Shown here in pieces: positions 1 to 6,736 of a stretch of 23,199 bases of DNA. Each line of letters starts with the position of its first letter. Position 1 is the stretch's first letter. The notes below the pieces were generated by a model. It worked only from the letters and a program-made list of their open reading frames with translations, was not told where the DNA came from and searched no databases. Both the position numbers and the translations under genes were made by a program. This DNA is from Cryptobacterium sp. CAG:338 (GTDB taxonomy: Bacteria; Actinomycetota; Coriobacteriia; Coriobacteriales; Eggerthellaceae): the NCBI GenBank assembly GCA_000435475.1, contig FR896067.1, positions 35,930 to 59,128 on the forward strand, read 5' to 3'.

Positions 1-1
1 C

Positions 2-238
2 ACTGGTATTGGCATGGCGCTTGCGGCAGATAAGATGGCAGGTATTCGTGCTGCCAATATTGTTCGAGAAGATTTTGCAGTGCTTTGCCGCGAGCACAAC
101 AATGCTAACGTACTCACGCTTTCTGGCCGTTTTGTTTCTATTGAAGAAAACGAGCGCATAGTCGACGCTTTTCTTGCAACTGAATTTGCGGGTGGTCGTC
201 ATGCGGATCGTGTCGCAAAGATAAATGCGCTCGATTAA
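2..238 (+). CDS. rpiB: Ribose 5-phosphate isomerase B, C-terminal part (5' end outside window)
   Basis: RpiB interconverts ribose 5-phosphate and ribulose 5-phosphate in the cytoplasmic pentose phosphate pathway. Only the last 78 codons are present, because the gene enters from the left edge. The visible part starts with TGIGMALAADK followed by GIRAA, which matches the RpiB segment with the phosphate-binding glycines and the A-N/D-K-x-x-G-I-R-A-A stretch. It continues with a region rich in N, L and G (NVLTLSGRFV) and an F-x-G-G-R-H element near the C-terminus, both usual for the family. The reading frame is open from base 2, and the internal ATG at base 14 is not the real start. RpiB next to glyA and upp upstream of atp genes is a known Gram-positive arrangement. 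Confidence is high because the motif and neighbourhood agree. Confidence 0.9.
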   Translation, partial: TGIGMALAADKMAGIRAANIVREDFAVLCREHNNANVLTLSGRFVSIEENERIVDAFLATEFAGGRHADRVAKINALD

Positions 239-319
239 AAGATCTTAGCTACGACCGACCATACTTATTAAGAGTGTTGGGTGGGTACGCAAAGTTAAGA
301 GGGGCAAAAGGAGGAAGTT

Positions 320-910
320 ATGTCGACAACGAAAACAAGAAGGATTTGGATTGCGCTGGTTGCCGCTATTGCAGCGCTTGCTTTGGGCTTTTCGCTTTCG
401 GGTTGTGCTGGCGAATCAGACGAGGAGCTTATCACGAAAGCTATCGATGAAGAGATGAGCATTATTGTCGAGCCTGATGATGAGACCATTTCAATGCTCG
501 CCGAAGAAGCAACTTCAGGCGCTGGCAGCACCTTTGACTCTATGGGCATCGATAGCACGGAATTGGTTAAGTCTTGGATTGATGGTTTTGGTTACACCAT
601 TGGTACCATTACGGTAGATGGCGACACGGCAACTGCTGAAATGACCATTACCTCTAAGCAGCTTGGTCCTATCATGATGGATTGGCAGGCAAACTTCCAG
701 GAAAATGCAACCGCACAAGGATTTACCTCCATGGATGAGATCTATGCTTATGCCGGGCAGACCATCATGGACGAAATTAACAATGCATCTCCTGTTGAGA
801 CTACCGTAACGGTTGAAGTAAACAAAGATGGAAACAATTGGGTATTTGATCAGGGCGCTGCAAATCAGACCGCTTTGATGGATGCAATGATTGGCGATTA
901 TTCTCTCTAA
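320..910 (+). CDS. Secreted lipoprotein of unknown function
   Basis: This 196-residue protein opens with a short basic segment, a hydrophobic stretch (about residues 10-27) and a lipobox LSGC with Cys29. That predicts lipid modification and an outward-facing, membrane-anchored mature protein of about 168 residues. The mature part is acidic, begins CAGESDEE and has no motif I can name. It resembles the small DUF-type lipoproteins common in Coriobacteriia, but I cannot assign a family. A good ribosome site (aggagg) lies just before the ATG. The gene stands alone: about 80 bases separate it from rpiB, and a hairpin terminator follows. The function is unknown; a cell-surface role is inferred only from the lipobox. 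Confidence 0.85.
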   Translation: MSTTKTRRIWIALVAAIAALALGFSLSGCAGESDEELITKAIDEEMSIIVEPDDETISMLAEEATSGAGSTFDSMGIDSTELVKSWIDGFGYTIGTITVDGDTATAEMTITSKQLGPIMMDWQANFQENATAQGFTSMDEIYAYAGQTIMDEINNASPVETTVTVEVNKDGNNWVFDQGAANQTALMDAMIGDYSL

Positions 911-912
911 GA

Positions 913-942
913 TGAATTAATCATAGAAGTGAATTAATCATA
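913..942 (+). repeat. Two direct copies of a 13-base AT-rich sequence
   Basis: The sequence tgaattaatcata occurs at 913-925 and again at 930-942, directly after the lipoprotein stop codon and before its terminator. The role is unknown and may be accidental. Confidence 0.6.
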
Positions 943-974
943 AGAATTCGCCGTTTAAGTAAAAAGCTTGTATC

Positions 975-1008
975 AGAAGGATGGGTTTAATGCCCGTCCT
1001 TCTTTATT
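975..1008 (+). terminator. Rho-independent terminator after the lipoprotein gene
   Basis: The left arm agaaggatggg (975-985) pairs with cccgtccttct (993-1003) with one G-U pair and a 7-base loop. A T-rich run (ttctttattt) follows. It separates the lipoprotein gene from glyA. Confidence 0.85.
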
Positions 1009-1079
1009 TGCGATCCTATGTGCTAAGGTGTGACGAATAGAAAAAACTAGGAACCTTGCTTGAAAGGAGCAACACGATT

Positions 1080-2333
1080 ATGTTCCTCAACCAACTTACC
1101 GCTGAAGACCCTCAAGTTGCCGATGCGATCGAACAGGAGCTGTCACGTCAGCGTTCATCTATCGAATTAATCGCTTCAGAAAACTTTGCTTCTCCTGCGG
1201 TAATGGAGGCAATGGGTTCAGTCCTGACCAATAAATATGCAGAAGGCTATCCCGGAAAACGCTATTATGGCGGCTGCGAAAAAGTGGACATTGTCGAAGA
1301 CCTTGCTCGTGACCGTGCAAAACAATTGTTCAATTGCCAGTTCGCTAATGTTCAGCCTCACAGTGGTGCTAATGCCAACTTGGCAGCTTATCAGGCATTA
1401 GTAAACCTTGGCGATACGGTTTTGGGTTTGTCTCTTGATCATGGTGGTCACTTAACTCATGGATCTCCCGTTAATTTTTCAGGCAAGGATTATCATATCG
1501 TAGCGTATGGCGTTAATCCAGAAACCGAACTGATTGACTACGACGAGATGGAGCGTATCGCAAAAGAATGCAAGCCTAAGCTCATTGTAGGAGGTGCATC
1601 AGCATATCCTCGCGTAATTGACTTTAAGCGTATGCGCGAAATCGCTGATGAAGTAGACGCTTATTTGATGATCGACATGGCACATATTGCTGGTTTGGTC
1701 GCAACAGGCGCTCATCCAAGTCCGGTACCTTATGCTGACGTGGTAACTTCCACCAGTCATAAGACCCTGCGTGGTCCTCGTGGTGGTTTTATCCTTACTA
1801 ATAATGAGGAAATCGCCAAGAAGATTGACAAGGCAGTATTCCCCGGTTCTCAGGGTGGTCCCTTGATGCATATTATTGCTGCTAAGGCGGTTGCTTTTGG
1901 TGAAGCTTTGCAGCCTGAATTTAAAACCTACATTGATAATGTGGTAGAAAATTCTACTGCGATGGGTGAAGGCATGGTTGATGGTGGTCTTCGCTTAGTG
2001 TCGGGTGGTACCGACAATCATCTGTGCCTGGTGGATCTCACTCCTGCAGATATTACTGGTAAGGATGCCGAAAAGGTGCTTGAAAGCGTAGGCTTGACGG
2101 TAAATAAGAACACTATTCCAAACGAGACACGCTCACCCTTTGTAACAAGCGGTATTCGCGTTGGATCTGCTGCGGCAACTACGCGTGGCTTTACTAAGGA
2201 TGAATTCACCCGAATCGGACAACTTATTGCAGCAAGCGTTTATAGTGCAAGTGATGAAGCGCGTCTTCAGGAAATTGCGGGCGAAGTAAGCGAAATGCTT
2301 GCAAAGCATCCTTTGTATCCTAATTTTCAATAG
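1080..2333 (+). CDS. glyA: Serine hydroxymethyltransferase
   Basis: GlyA is a PLP enzyme that moves a one-carbon unit between serine and tetrahydrofolate, giving glycine and 5,10-methylene-THF in the cytoplasm. With the ATG at 1080 the protein has 417 residues, the normal length. Visible family marks are IELIASENFASP near residue 28, NKYAEGYPGKRYYGG near 51, and the PLP site TSTSHKTLRGPRGG with the Schiff-base lysine at 228. The ATG at 1080 is preferred over the in-frame TTG at 1056 because an aaaggag site lies about ten bases before it and the extra eight residues are not conserved in the family. A strong hairpin follows the gene. Its methylene-THF product feeds thymidylate synthesis, the same pathway served by the dCMP deaminase just downstream. 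Confidence 0.98.
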   Translation: MFLNQLTAEDPQVADAIEQELSRQRSSIELIASENFASPAVMEAMGSVLTNKYAEGYPGKRYYGGCEKVDIVEDLARDRAKQLFNCQFANVQPHSGANANLAAYQALVNLGDTVLGLSLDHGGHLTHGSPVNFSGKDYHIVAYGVNPETELIDYDEMERIAKECKPKLIVGGASAYPRVIDFKRMREIADEVDAYLMIDMAHIAGLVATGAHPSPVPYADVVTSTSHKTLRGPRGGFILTNNEEIAKKIDKAVFPGSQGGPLMHIIAAKAVAFGEALQPEFKTYIDNVVENSTAMGEGMVDGGLRLVSGGTDNHLCLVDLTPADITGKDAEKVLESVGLTVNKNTIPNETRSPFVTSGIRVGSAAATTRGFTKDEFTRIGQLIAASVYSASDEARLQEIAGEVSEMLAKHPLYPNFQ

Positions 2334-2350
2334 AATTTAAGTAACATCTT

Positions 2351-2384
2351 GAGTGCCCTCTTGTAGAAGAGGGCACTCTGTTTG
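2351..2384 (+). terminator. Hairpin terminator after glyA
   Basis: A perfect 12-base-pair stem (gagtgccctctt at 2351-2362, aagagggcactc at 2367-2378) closes a gtag loop and is followed by tgttt. The stem is very strong but the T run is short, so some readthrough into upp is possible. Confidence 0.85.
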
Positions 2385-2489
2385 AATGGAGTTCTTTTGT
2401 ATCGCATCAGTGTCGTGCTGTATGTCGATAGAGTGAAGGTACGCAAGGATAAAAGGCGTCTTTCGCATAGTTGAGGGAGGAAGATTATC

Positions 2490-3170
2490 GTGCAAAATCA
2501 TGAGTTCGGGGATCGTGTGGTGGTGCTAGACCATCCGCTAATCGATCATAAGCTCTCTGTACTGCGCAATGAAATTACGCCTAGTTCGGTTTTTCGACAG
2601 ACCGTTCATGAAATAACACTACTTGAATGCTACGAAGCGACCAAGCATCTTATTACTAAAGAGGTAGAGGTAAAAACACCGCTTGCTACATGTGTATGCA
2701 AGAGCATTGCAAAGCAGGAGCCTGTTATTGTGCCTATTCTTCGTGCGGGACTTGCAATGCTTGATGCGATGCTTGAAGTTATTCCTTCTGCACCCGTGGC
2801 TCATTTGGGTATGTATCGCGATGAGACAACTCATAAGCCGATCGAGTACTATGCAAAAATGCCAGGATATATAGCTGAACGTCAGGTACTGCTTGTAGAT
2901 CCTATGCTCGCTACAGGTGGTTCCATATGCGCGGCTTTGCATGCACTGCGAAATCGCGGAGTTAAAGATATTACAATTATGGTTATCGTGGCGGCACCTG
3001 AGGGTATTCGCACTGTGTTAGATGCTGATCCCGACGTACGCATTTATGCTTGTGCCTTAGATGAAGGGCTTAACGAGAATGCCTATATTATTCCTGGGTT
3101 GGGCGATGCGGGGGATCGTATCTTCCAAACGACGGGAACTCCAGTGACGAGCGAAGGGCCTGCGCAGTAG
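2490..3170 (+). CDS. upp: Uracil phosphoribosyltransferase
   Basis: Upp makes UMP from uracil and PRPP (pyrimidine salvage, cytoplasm). The protein has 226 residues, slightly longer than the usual 208-210 because of extra residues at both ends. The PRPP-binding loop is clear: VLLVDPMLATGGS at residues 133-145, with VPILRAGLAM (81-90) ahead of it and the uracil-binding region near the C-terminus (YIIPGLGDAGDR). It starts with GTG at 2490, supported by a gggagg ribosome site nine bases upstream; no ATG lies nearby in frame. The dCMP deaminase gene begins 14 bases after the stop with its own aggagg, so the two are probably one transcript devoted to pyrimidine nucleotides. Close coupling of upp with an atp operon is common in Gram-positive bacteria. 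Confidence 0.97.
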   Translation: MQNHEFGDRVVVLDHPLIDHKLSVLRNEITPSSVFRQTVHEITLLECYEATKHLITKEVEVKTPLATCVCKSIAKQEPVIVPILRAGLAMLDAMLEVIPSAPVAHLGMYRDETTHKPIEYYAKMPGYIAERQVLLVDPMLATGGSICAALHALRNRGVKDITIMVIVAAPEGIRTVLDADPDVRIYACALDEGLNENAYIIPGLGDAGDRIFQTTGTPVTSEGPAQ

Positions 3171-3184
3171 AGGAGGTTTGCTCT

Positions 3185-3649
3185 ATGGAAAAACATGAAC
3201 GTCCTTCTTGGGACGAGTATTTTATGAAGCTTGCCAATGAAGTGGCGACACGCACTACGTGTTTGCGCAGAGGTGTGGGCGCTTTGATTGTCAAGGAGCG
3301 TCGTATTTTGGCAACGGGATACAACGGAGTGCCAACTGGTTTAAGACATTGCGACGTCACTGGGTGTTTGCGTCAGCAACTCGGGGTTCCTTCGGGTCAG
3401 CGCCATGAGATATGTCGTGGTTTGCATGCCGAGCAAAATGCACTGTTGCAGGCGGCGCGCTATGGCATCAATATCGAGGGAGCATCAATCTATATCACCA
3501 CGCAGCCGTGTGTGGTGTGTGCCAAGATGCTTATTAATGCAGGAATTAGTGAAATCATCTATCAAAATCCGTATCCTGATGAACTTTCGATGGAGCTTTT
3601 GAAGGAATCGGGGATAAAAATGCGGATATTTGATGGACAAACCGAATAA
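3185..3649 (+). CDS. comEB: Deoxycytidylate (dCMP) deaminase
   Basis: This enzyme deaminates dCMP to dUMP, supplying the substrate of thymidylate synthase. At 154 residues it has normal length. The zinc site is complete: HAEQNA with His81 and the proton-shuttling Glu83, and PCVVC with Cys109 and Cys112. The N-terminal SWDEYFMKLANEVATRTTC and the GYNG-P-G segment near 46-52 are typical of the ComEB/dCMP deaminase group rather than cytidine or tRNA deaminases. An extra C-H-C-rich part (HCDVTGCLR, about 55-63) matches the second, structural zinc region seen in many dCMP deaminases. It follows upp by 14 bases behind a strong aggagg site. No clear terminator follows, so readthrough toward the atp genes is possible. 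Confidence 0.95.
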   Translation: MEKHERPSWDEYFMKLANEVATRTTCLRRGVGALIVKERRILATGYNGVPTGLRHCDVTGCLRQQLGVPSGQRHEICRGLHAEQNALLQAARYGINIEGASIYITTQPCVVCAKMLINAGISEIIYQNPYPDELSMELLKESGIKMRIFDGQTE

Positions 3650-4006
3650 TATGTTGGTCAAATAGAGAAGGTTTTAGGGCAATAAATAAAATCTCCTGAA
3701 GTAGATAAGGCAATATTCACAACCATTCACGGACAAAATAAAAATATTAACCATCTATTTCAAAACAAGGTGTTTCTTAGAACATGTTCGTAAGGTAGAG
3801 TGTTCATTGCATGTTTTTGGCCAGGTGAAAACTGGTCACCAAAAACTAAGGAACAGGTAAGATACCGTGTAATTTGTGATGGTTCGGTAACCATTCGCCC
3901 ATGTATATTGCACGTTATCGAAAATGATTAATTAAACTGGCGTGAGGCACGTATGCTTCATGTGGTTTAAGGGCCAAAAAGACCCGCTACCGAAGGAAAG
4001 GAAAGC
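3650..4006 (+). other. Non-coding leader upstream of the atp operon
   Basis: These 357 bases hold no convincing ORF. Visible elements are a 10-base palindrome gaacatgttc (3780-3789), a hairpin ggtga/tcacc (3824-3828, 3836-3840) that competes with an overlapping ccag/ctgg pairing, and a hairpin atggtt-cggt-aaccat (3879-3894). AT-rich -10-like hexamers (tatatt at 3904-3909) and a possible ttgcac at 3908-3913 suggest that the operon promoter lies in the last 150 bases. I could not find a spacing good enough to place it. Confidence 0.5.
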
Positions 4007-4300
4007 ATGCTCGCAGCTATAGCAGCAGGAATTGTGGCAGGAATCATTGGATTTCTTCCATTGTTTATTTCTCTGCGCCTTGCTAGGCGTTCGGATAGTA
4101 TTTCTGCCATGAGCATGGGACTGTATGGATTGGCGGGCACGTTTGTGTCCCTCATCATCGTGATAGTCGCCATGATCATTTGCGCTCAAGTTGCACGTGA
4201 ATCCATTCTTCCATTTGGTATAGCCGAGATTGCGGCACTTATTGTGTCAACATCTCTTTATGTCGTTTATAAAAACGTCCTTGCTAAACGCAAGAAATAA
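4007..4300 (+). CDS. AtpI-like small membrane protein heading the atp operon
   Basis: The 97-residue protein is almost entirely hydrophobic, with three probable membrane segments (about residues 2-24, 38-60 and 68-88), a short basic loop (RLARRSD) after the first and a lysine-rich tail. It lies 25 bases before atpB in the position that AtpI occupies in other bacteria. AtpI helps insert the c subunits or assemble the c ring and has been linked to magnesium uptake. Sequence similarity to named AtpI proteins is not obvious by eye, so the call rests on place, size and topology. The ATG at 4007 follows a gaaaggaaag site. It could instead be an unrelated small membrane protein. Confidence 0.65.
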   Translation: MLAAIAAGIVAGIIGFLPLFISLRLARRSDSISAMSMGLYGLAGTFVSLIIVIVAMIICAQVARESILPFGIAEIAALIVSTSLYVVYKNVLAKRKK

Positions 4301-4325
4301 GGCAACGGAAAGGTAAGGAATCAAG

Positions 4326-5114
4326 ATGGGTGAAGCACTTTCACAGTTCGTCGAGGAGGCGCAGCATCTTTCGTCTTCGTTTGATTCGGCGACGGTCTTT
4401 TCCATCGCGGGATGGGATGTATCACAGTATGTACTGTATATGTTCATCGCGCTTGTTTTGGTTCTGCTAATTGTTCTTATTAGCGGACGCAAACTGGAAT
4501 TGATCCCCCACAAGAAGTTCACGGCTACAGTTGAATATGGCTACAACTTTATTCGTGAAAGCGTAGGCGCCGATGTTATCGGTGAAGGATTTAAGAAGCA
4601 CATTCCTTTCTTGGCAACATTGTTCTTTATGATCCTTATTGCCAATGTTATTGGTTTGATTCCTGGCGCTAAGGCAGCTATGGGTACCATTTCTATTACC
4701 TGGGCTTTAGCGGCAATTTCGTTTATTTACTTTAACTTCTATGGCTTGAAAGAGCTGGGCGTTTTCCGTTACATGAAAAGCTTTGCTCCTTCCGGCGTTC
4801 CCGCACCAATGGTTCCTGTTATTTGGTTCCTTGAGTTTGTTTCCATGGTCATCCGTGTTCTGACCCTTGCTGTTCGACTTTATGGCAACATGCTCGCTGG
4901 TCACATGGTATTGGCGGTATTCTCACTGGCAACCACCATCTTCTTGCAGTTTGCGGTATTCAATATGGACTTCGTAACTGCACTTCCTGCAGTAGCTTGG
5001 TTCTTCTTACTATTCTTTATGTATGCTCTCGAAACTTTGGTTGCATTCTTGCAGGCATACGTATTCACCATCCTGTCTTCTTCCTACATCGGTATGGCCA
5101 TCCATCCTCACTGA
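4326..5114 (+). CDS. atpB: ATP synthase Fo subunit a
   Basis: Subunit a forms the two half-channels that pass the coupling ion to the c ring. The 262-residue protein has about five or six membrane helices. The essential arginine is in LAVRLYGNMLAGH (Arg184, equivalent to E. coli Arg210), and the nearby Asn187 and the following Gly-His positions also fit the family. The C-terminal helix contains ALETLVAFLQAYVFTILSSSYIG, the usual last transmembrane segment with its conserved Glu and Gln. The ATG follows ggaaaggtaagg. It sits between the AtpI-like gene and atpE; the 167-base gap to atpE is the longest inside the operon and contains a hairpin. Confidence is very high. Confidence 0.97.
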   Translation: MGEALSQFVEEAQHLSSSFDSATVFSIAGWDVSQYVLYMFIALVLVLLIVLISGRKLELIPHKKFTATVEYGYNFIRESVGADVIGEGFKKHIPFLATLFFMILIANVIGLIPGAKAAMGTISITWALAAISFIYFNFYGLKELGVFRYMKSFAPSGVPAPMVPVIWFLEFVSMVIRVLTLAVRLYGNMLAGHMVLAVFSLATTIFLQFAVFNMDFVTALPAVAWFFLLFFMYALETLVAFLQAYVFTILSSSYIGMAIHPH

Positions 5115-5157
5115 TCAAGAAGAAACAGTTTTGGCTTGCGCCTGAATATCGGGCGTT

Positions 5158-5186
5158 GGCAGCTTAACAAGGGTTGGTAAGCTGCC
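5158..5186 (+). promoter_or_regulatory. Intra-operon hairpin between atpB and atpE
   Basis: A perfect 9-base-pair inverted repeat (ggcagctta at 5158-5166, taagctgcc at 5178-5186) with an 11-base loop lies in the atpB-atpE gap. No T run follows, so it is more likely an RNA processing or stability element than a terminator. Such an element could help raise the amount of c subunit, but that is inference. Confidence 0.5.
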
Positions 5187-5247
5187 GCATCATTTTGGTA
5201 CTACAGCTGGTACATAAGAACTTACAGCTGAAAGGTAATAAGGATGG

Positions 5248-5278
5248 GGGATAGGCTCTCATCCCAATAAAGGAGGTA
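5248..5278 (+). promoter_or_regulatory. Strong ribosome site of atpE with adjacent small hairpin
   Basis: The sequence aaaggaggt (5270-5278) is a near-perfect anti-16S match placed just before the GTG at 5282. A small hairpin gggat/atccc (5248-5252, 5261-5265) sits immediately upstream and would leave the ribosome site exposed. This fits the need for many c subunits per enzyme. Confidence 0.7.
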
Positions 5279-5281
5279 ATC

Positions 5282-5500
5282 GTGGAACTTACACTCGCTA
5301 TCGCTGCGCTTAAGGTCGTTGGCTATGGCCTCGCAGCAATCGGCCCTGGCATTGGTATCGGTATCGCTACCTACGGTCTCTGCGTATCCGCTGCTCGCCA
5401 GCCAGAAATGAAGGGTCAGCTCATGGGCTACTTCTTCATCGGTGCTGCAATGTCTGAGGCATTGGCACTGCTCGGCTTGGTTCTTTTCTTCATCGGCTAG
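5282..5500 (+). CDS. atpE: ATP synthase Fo subunit c
   Basis: Subunit c forms the rotor ring in the membrane. The 72-residue hairpin has helix 1 with the glycine motif GPGIGIGIA (residues 21-29), the polar loop RQPE (39-42), and helix 2 with the ion-carrying carboxylate Glu59 in GAAMSEALALLG. The positions that define sodium-binding rings (a Gln in helix 1 and a Ser or Thr right after the Glu) are Ile26 and Ala60 here, so proton coupling is expected. The GTG at 5282 is fixed by the aaaggaggt site just before it. It is the shortest gene of the operon and has the best ribosome site, as expected for its high copy number. Confidence 0.97.
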   Translation: MELTLAIAALKVVGYGLAAIGPGIGIGIATYGLCVSAARQPEMKGQLMGYFFIGAAMSEALALLGLVLFFIG

Positions 5501-5540
5501 TAAATCCAACGAGAGTTGATGAAATTCCGATCAGAAGAAA

Positions 5541-5557
5541 AGGAGGCAAGCGAATTG
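5541..5557 (+). promoter_or_regulatory. Ribosome site that selects a TTG start for atpF
   Basis: The aggagg at 5541-5546 is eight bases before a TTG (5555-5557), the ideal spacing. The upstream in-frame starts at 5516 and 5519 have no comparable site and would add a charged, non-conserved stretch. Confidence 0.8.
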
Positions 5558-6166
5558 AACGCAACTGTAAGCAAATATGTACGTAACTGCACAAGCGGTG
5601 TTCTCGCTTTTGCTGCTGCGTCCGCAGTTTGCCCAATGTCCGCTTTCGCCGCAGAAAGTGGAGCAGGAATTGAAGCAATTCTTCCTCAGATGGAAGAATT
5701 CATTCCAATGCTCGTTGCCTTCATTATTTTATGGATTGTTCTTGCTAAGTTCGGTTGGCCTCTGTTTGAGGGCATGCTCGAAAAGCGCGAGAACACGATC
5801 AAGACTAACCTGGAAAAAGCTGAAGAAGCTCGCCAGGAAAGTGAACGTCTGTTGGCTGAGTATCAAGAGCAGCTCGAAGACGCAAAGTCTTTGGCTCAGA
5901 ATATGCTCAACAATGCACAGAAGTCCGGTGAAGCTCTTGAAAAGGAAATCGCCGATCGCGCACGTGCAGAAGCAGACGCAATGATCGAGAAGGCAAAGGT
6001 TGCTATTGAAGCAGAAAAGCGTGCAGCTATGAAGGAACTTCAGGATTCTATGGCTGATACGTCTATCGCAGTAGCATCTCGCTTGATCGGCGAAGATTTC
6101 AGCGACGAAGAGCATCGTAAGCTCATCGAACGCTACGTAAAAGAGGCAGGTAGCTTAAATGCCTAA
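5555..6166 (+). CDS. atpF: ATP synthase Fo subunit b, with N-terminal signal peptide
   Basis: Subunit b is the peripheral stalk that holds F1 to the membrane. From the TTG at 5555 the protein has 203 residues. Unlike the usual b subunit, a signal peptide precedes the anchor: a basic start (K7, R10), a hydrophobic Ala-rich core (about 14-27) and an A-F-A cleavage site (residues 30-32). The normal part follows: a membrane segment (about 50-67, FIPMLVAFIILWIVLAKFGWP), the FEGMLEKRENTI junction, and a long Ala/Glu/Lys-rich coiled coil (about 80-185). Removal of the signal peptide would leave the N-terminus outside and the stalk inside, the correct topology. No lipobox is present at Cys26 because Val precedes it. 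The gene overlaps atpH by eight bases, which suggests translational coupling. Confidence 0.93.
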   Translation: MNATVSKYVRNCTSGVLAFAAASAVCPMSAFAAESGAGIEAILPQMEEFIPMLVAFIILWIVLAKFGWPLFEGMLEKRENTIKTNLEKAEEARQESERLLAEYQEQLEDAKSLAQNMLNNAQKSGEALEKEIADRARAEADAMIEKAKVAIEAEKRAAMKELQDSMADTSIAVASRLIGEDFSDEEHRKLIERYVKEAGSLNA

Positions 6167-6734
6167 TCGTCATGTCATCAATGAAACGATCGCAGCATAC
6201 GCAAATGCTGCAATCGATGGCGCTAATGCCGCTGGCGGTAAGGAAGCGGTCGTTGAGATCCGCAACCAGATGCTGGAGATCCTTGGTTTCATGGCTTCGA
6301 ACATTGATCTTCGTCTTGCGTGTGATGACGAGGGCTATACCCCCGAAGAGCGCGAAGGCATCGTGAAGGCAGTGTTTGGTTCATACAACGAGATTCTTGT
6401 TTCGTTGCTGTGCGTTATGGCATCTAGGTGCGATATGGGCAAGCTTCGCGGCATTTATCACAAGTATGAAGAGCTCATTGAATCCAAGCTGAACTTCAAC
6501 GTTGTTGACGTAACGACGGTTGTAGAGCTTGATGACAACTTGCGAACTGTAATTACTAAAAAGGCCGAATCCGACTTGGGTAGGGAATGCGTGCTTGTCG
6601 AGCACATTGACCCCTCCATTCAGGGCGGCATCATTATGAGCACGGGTGGTCGCTATGTGGACGCAAGCGTTCGCACTAGATTTGATCGTGCCCGCATTGC
6701 TCTCAAAGAAAAGACAGATGGAGGTGAATGCTAG
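6159..6734 (+). CDS. atpH: ATP synthase F1 subunit delta
   Basis: Delta (OSCP) joins the top of F1 to the b-subunit stalk. The 191-residue protein fits the usual 175-190. Its helical N-terminal domain begins INETIAAYANAA, and the C-terminal domain has the family signature IDPSIQGGIIM followed by GGRYVDASVRTRF (about residues 150-177). The N-terminal half is more divergent than the C-terminal half, as is normal for delta. The start overlaps the atpF stop (atgcctaa, 6159-6166), and its own stop shares one base with the atpA GTG start. This tight packing suggests coupled translation of b, delta and alpha. Confidence 0.94.
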   Translation: MPNRHVINETIAAYANAAIDGANAAGGKEAVVEIRNQMLEILGFMASNIDLRLACDDEGYTPEEREGIVKAVFGSYNEILVSLLCVMASRCDMGKLRGIYHKYEELIESKLNFNVVDVTTVVELDDNLRTVITKKAESDLGRECVLVEHIDPSIQGGIIMSTGGRYVDASVRTRFDRARIALKEKTDGGEC

Positions 6735-6736
6735 TG
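6720..6736 (+). promoter_or_regulatory. Ribosome site that selects a GTG start for atpA
   Basis: ggaggt (6720-6725) lies only two bases before the ATG at 6728 but eight bases before the GTG at 6734, so the GTG is the likely start. The atpH stop and the GTG overlap as TAGTG. Confidence 0.75.

Noticed and set aside
3780..3789. Palindrome gaacatgttc as a LexA (SOS) box
   Set aside because: The Gram-positive SOS box needs GAAC and GTTC four bases apart; here the gap is two.
5516..5554. Longer atpF start at TTG 5516 or ATG 5519
   Set aside because: No suitable ribosome site; it would add 13 charged residues in front of the signal peptide, while aggagg points to the TTG at 5555.
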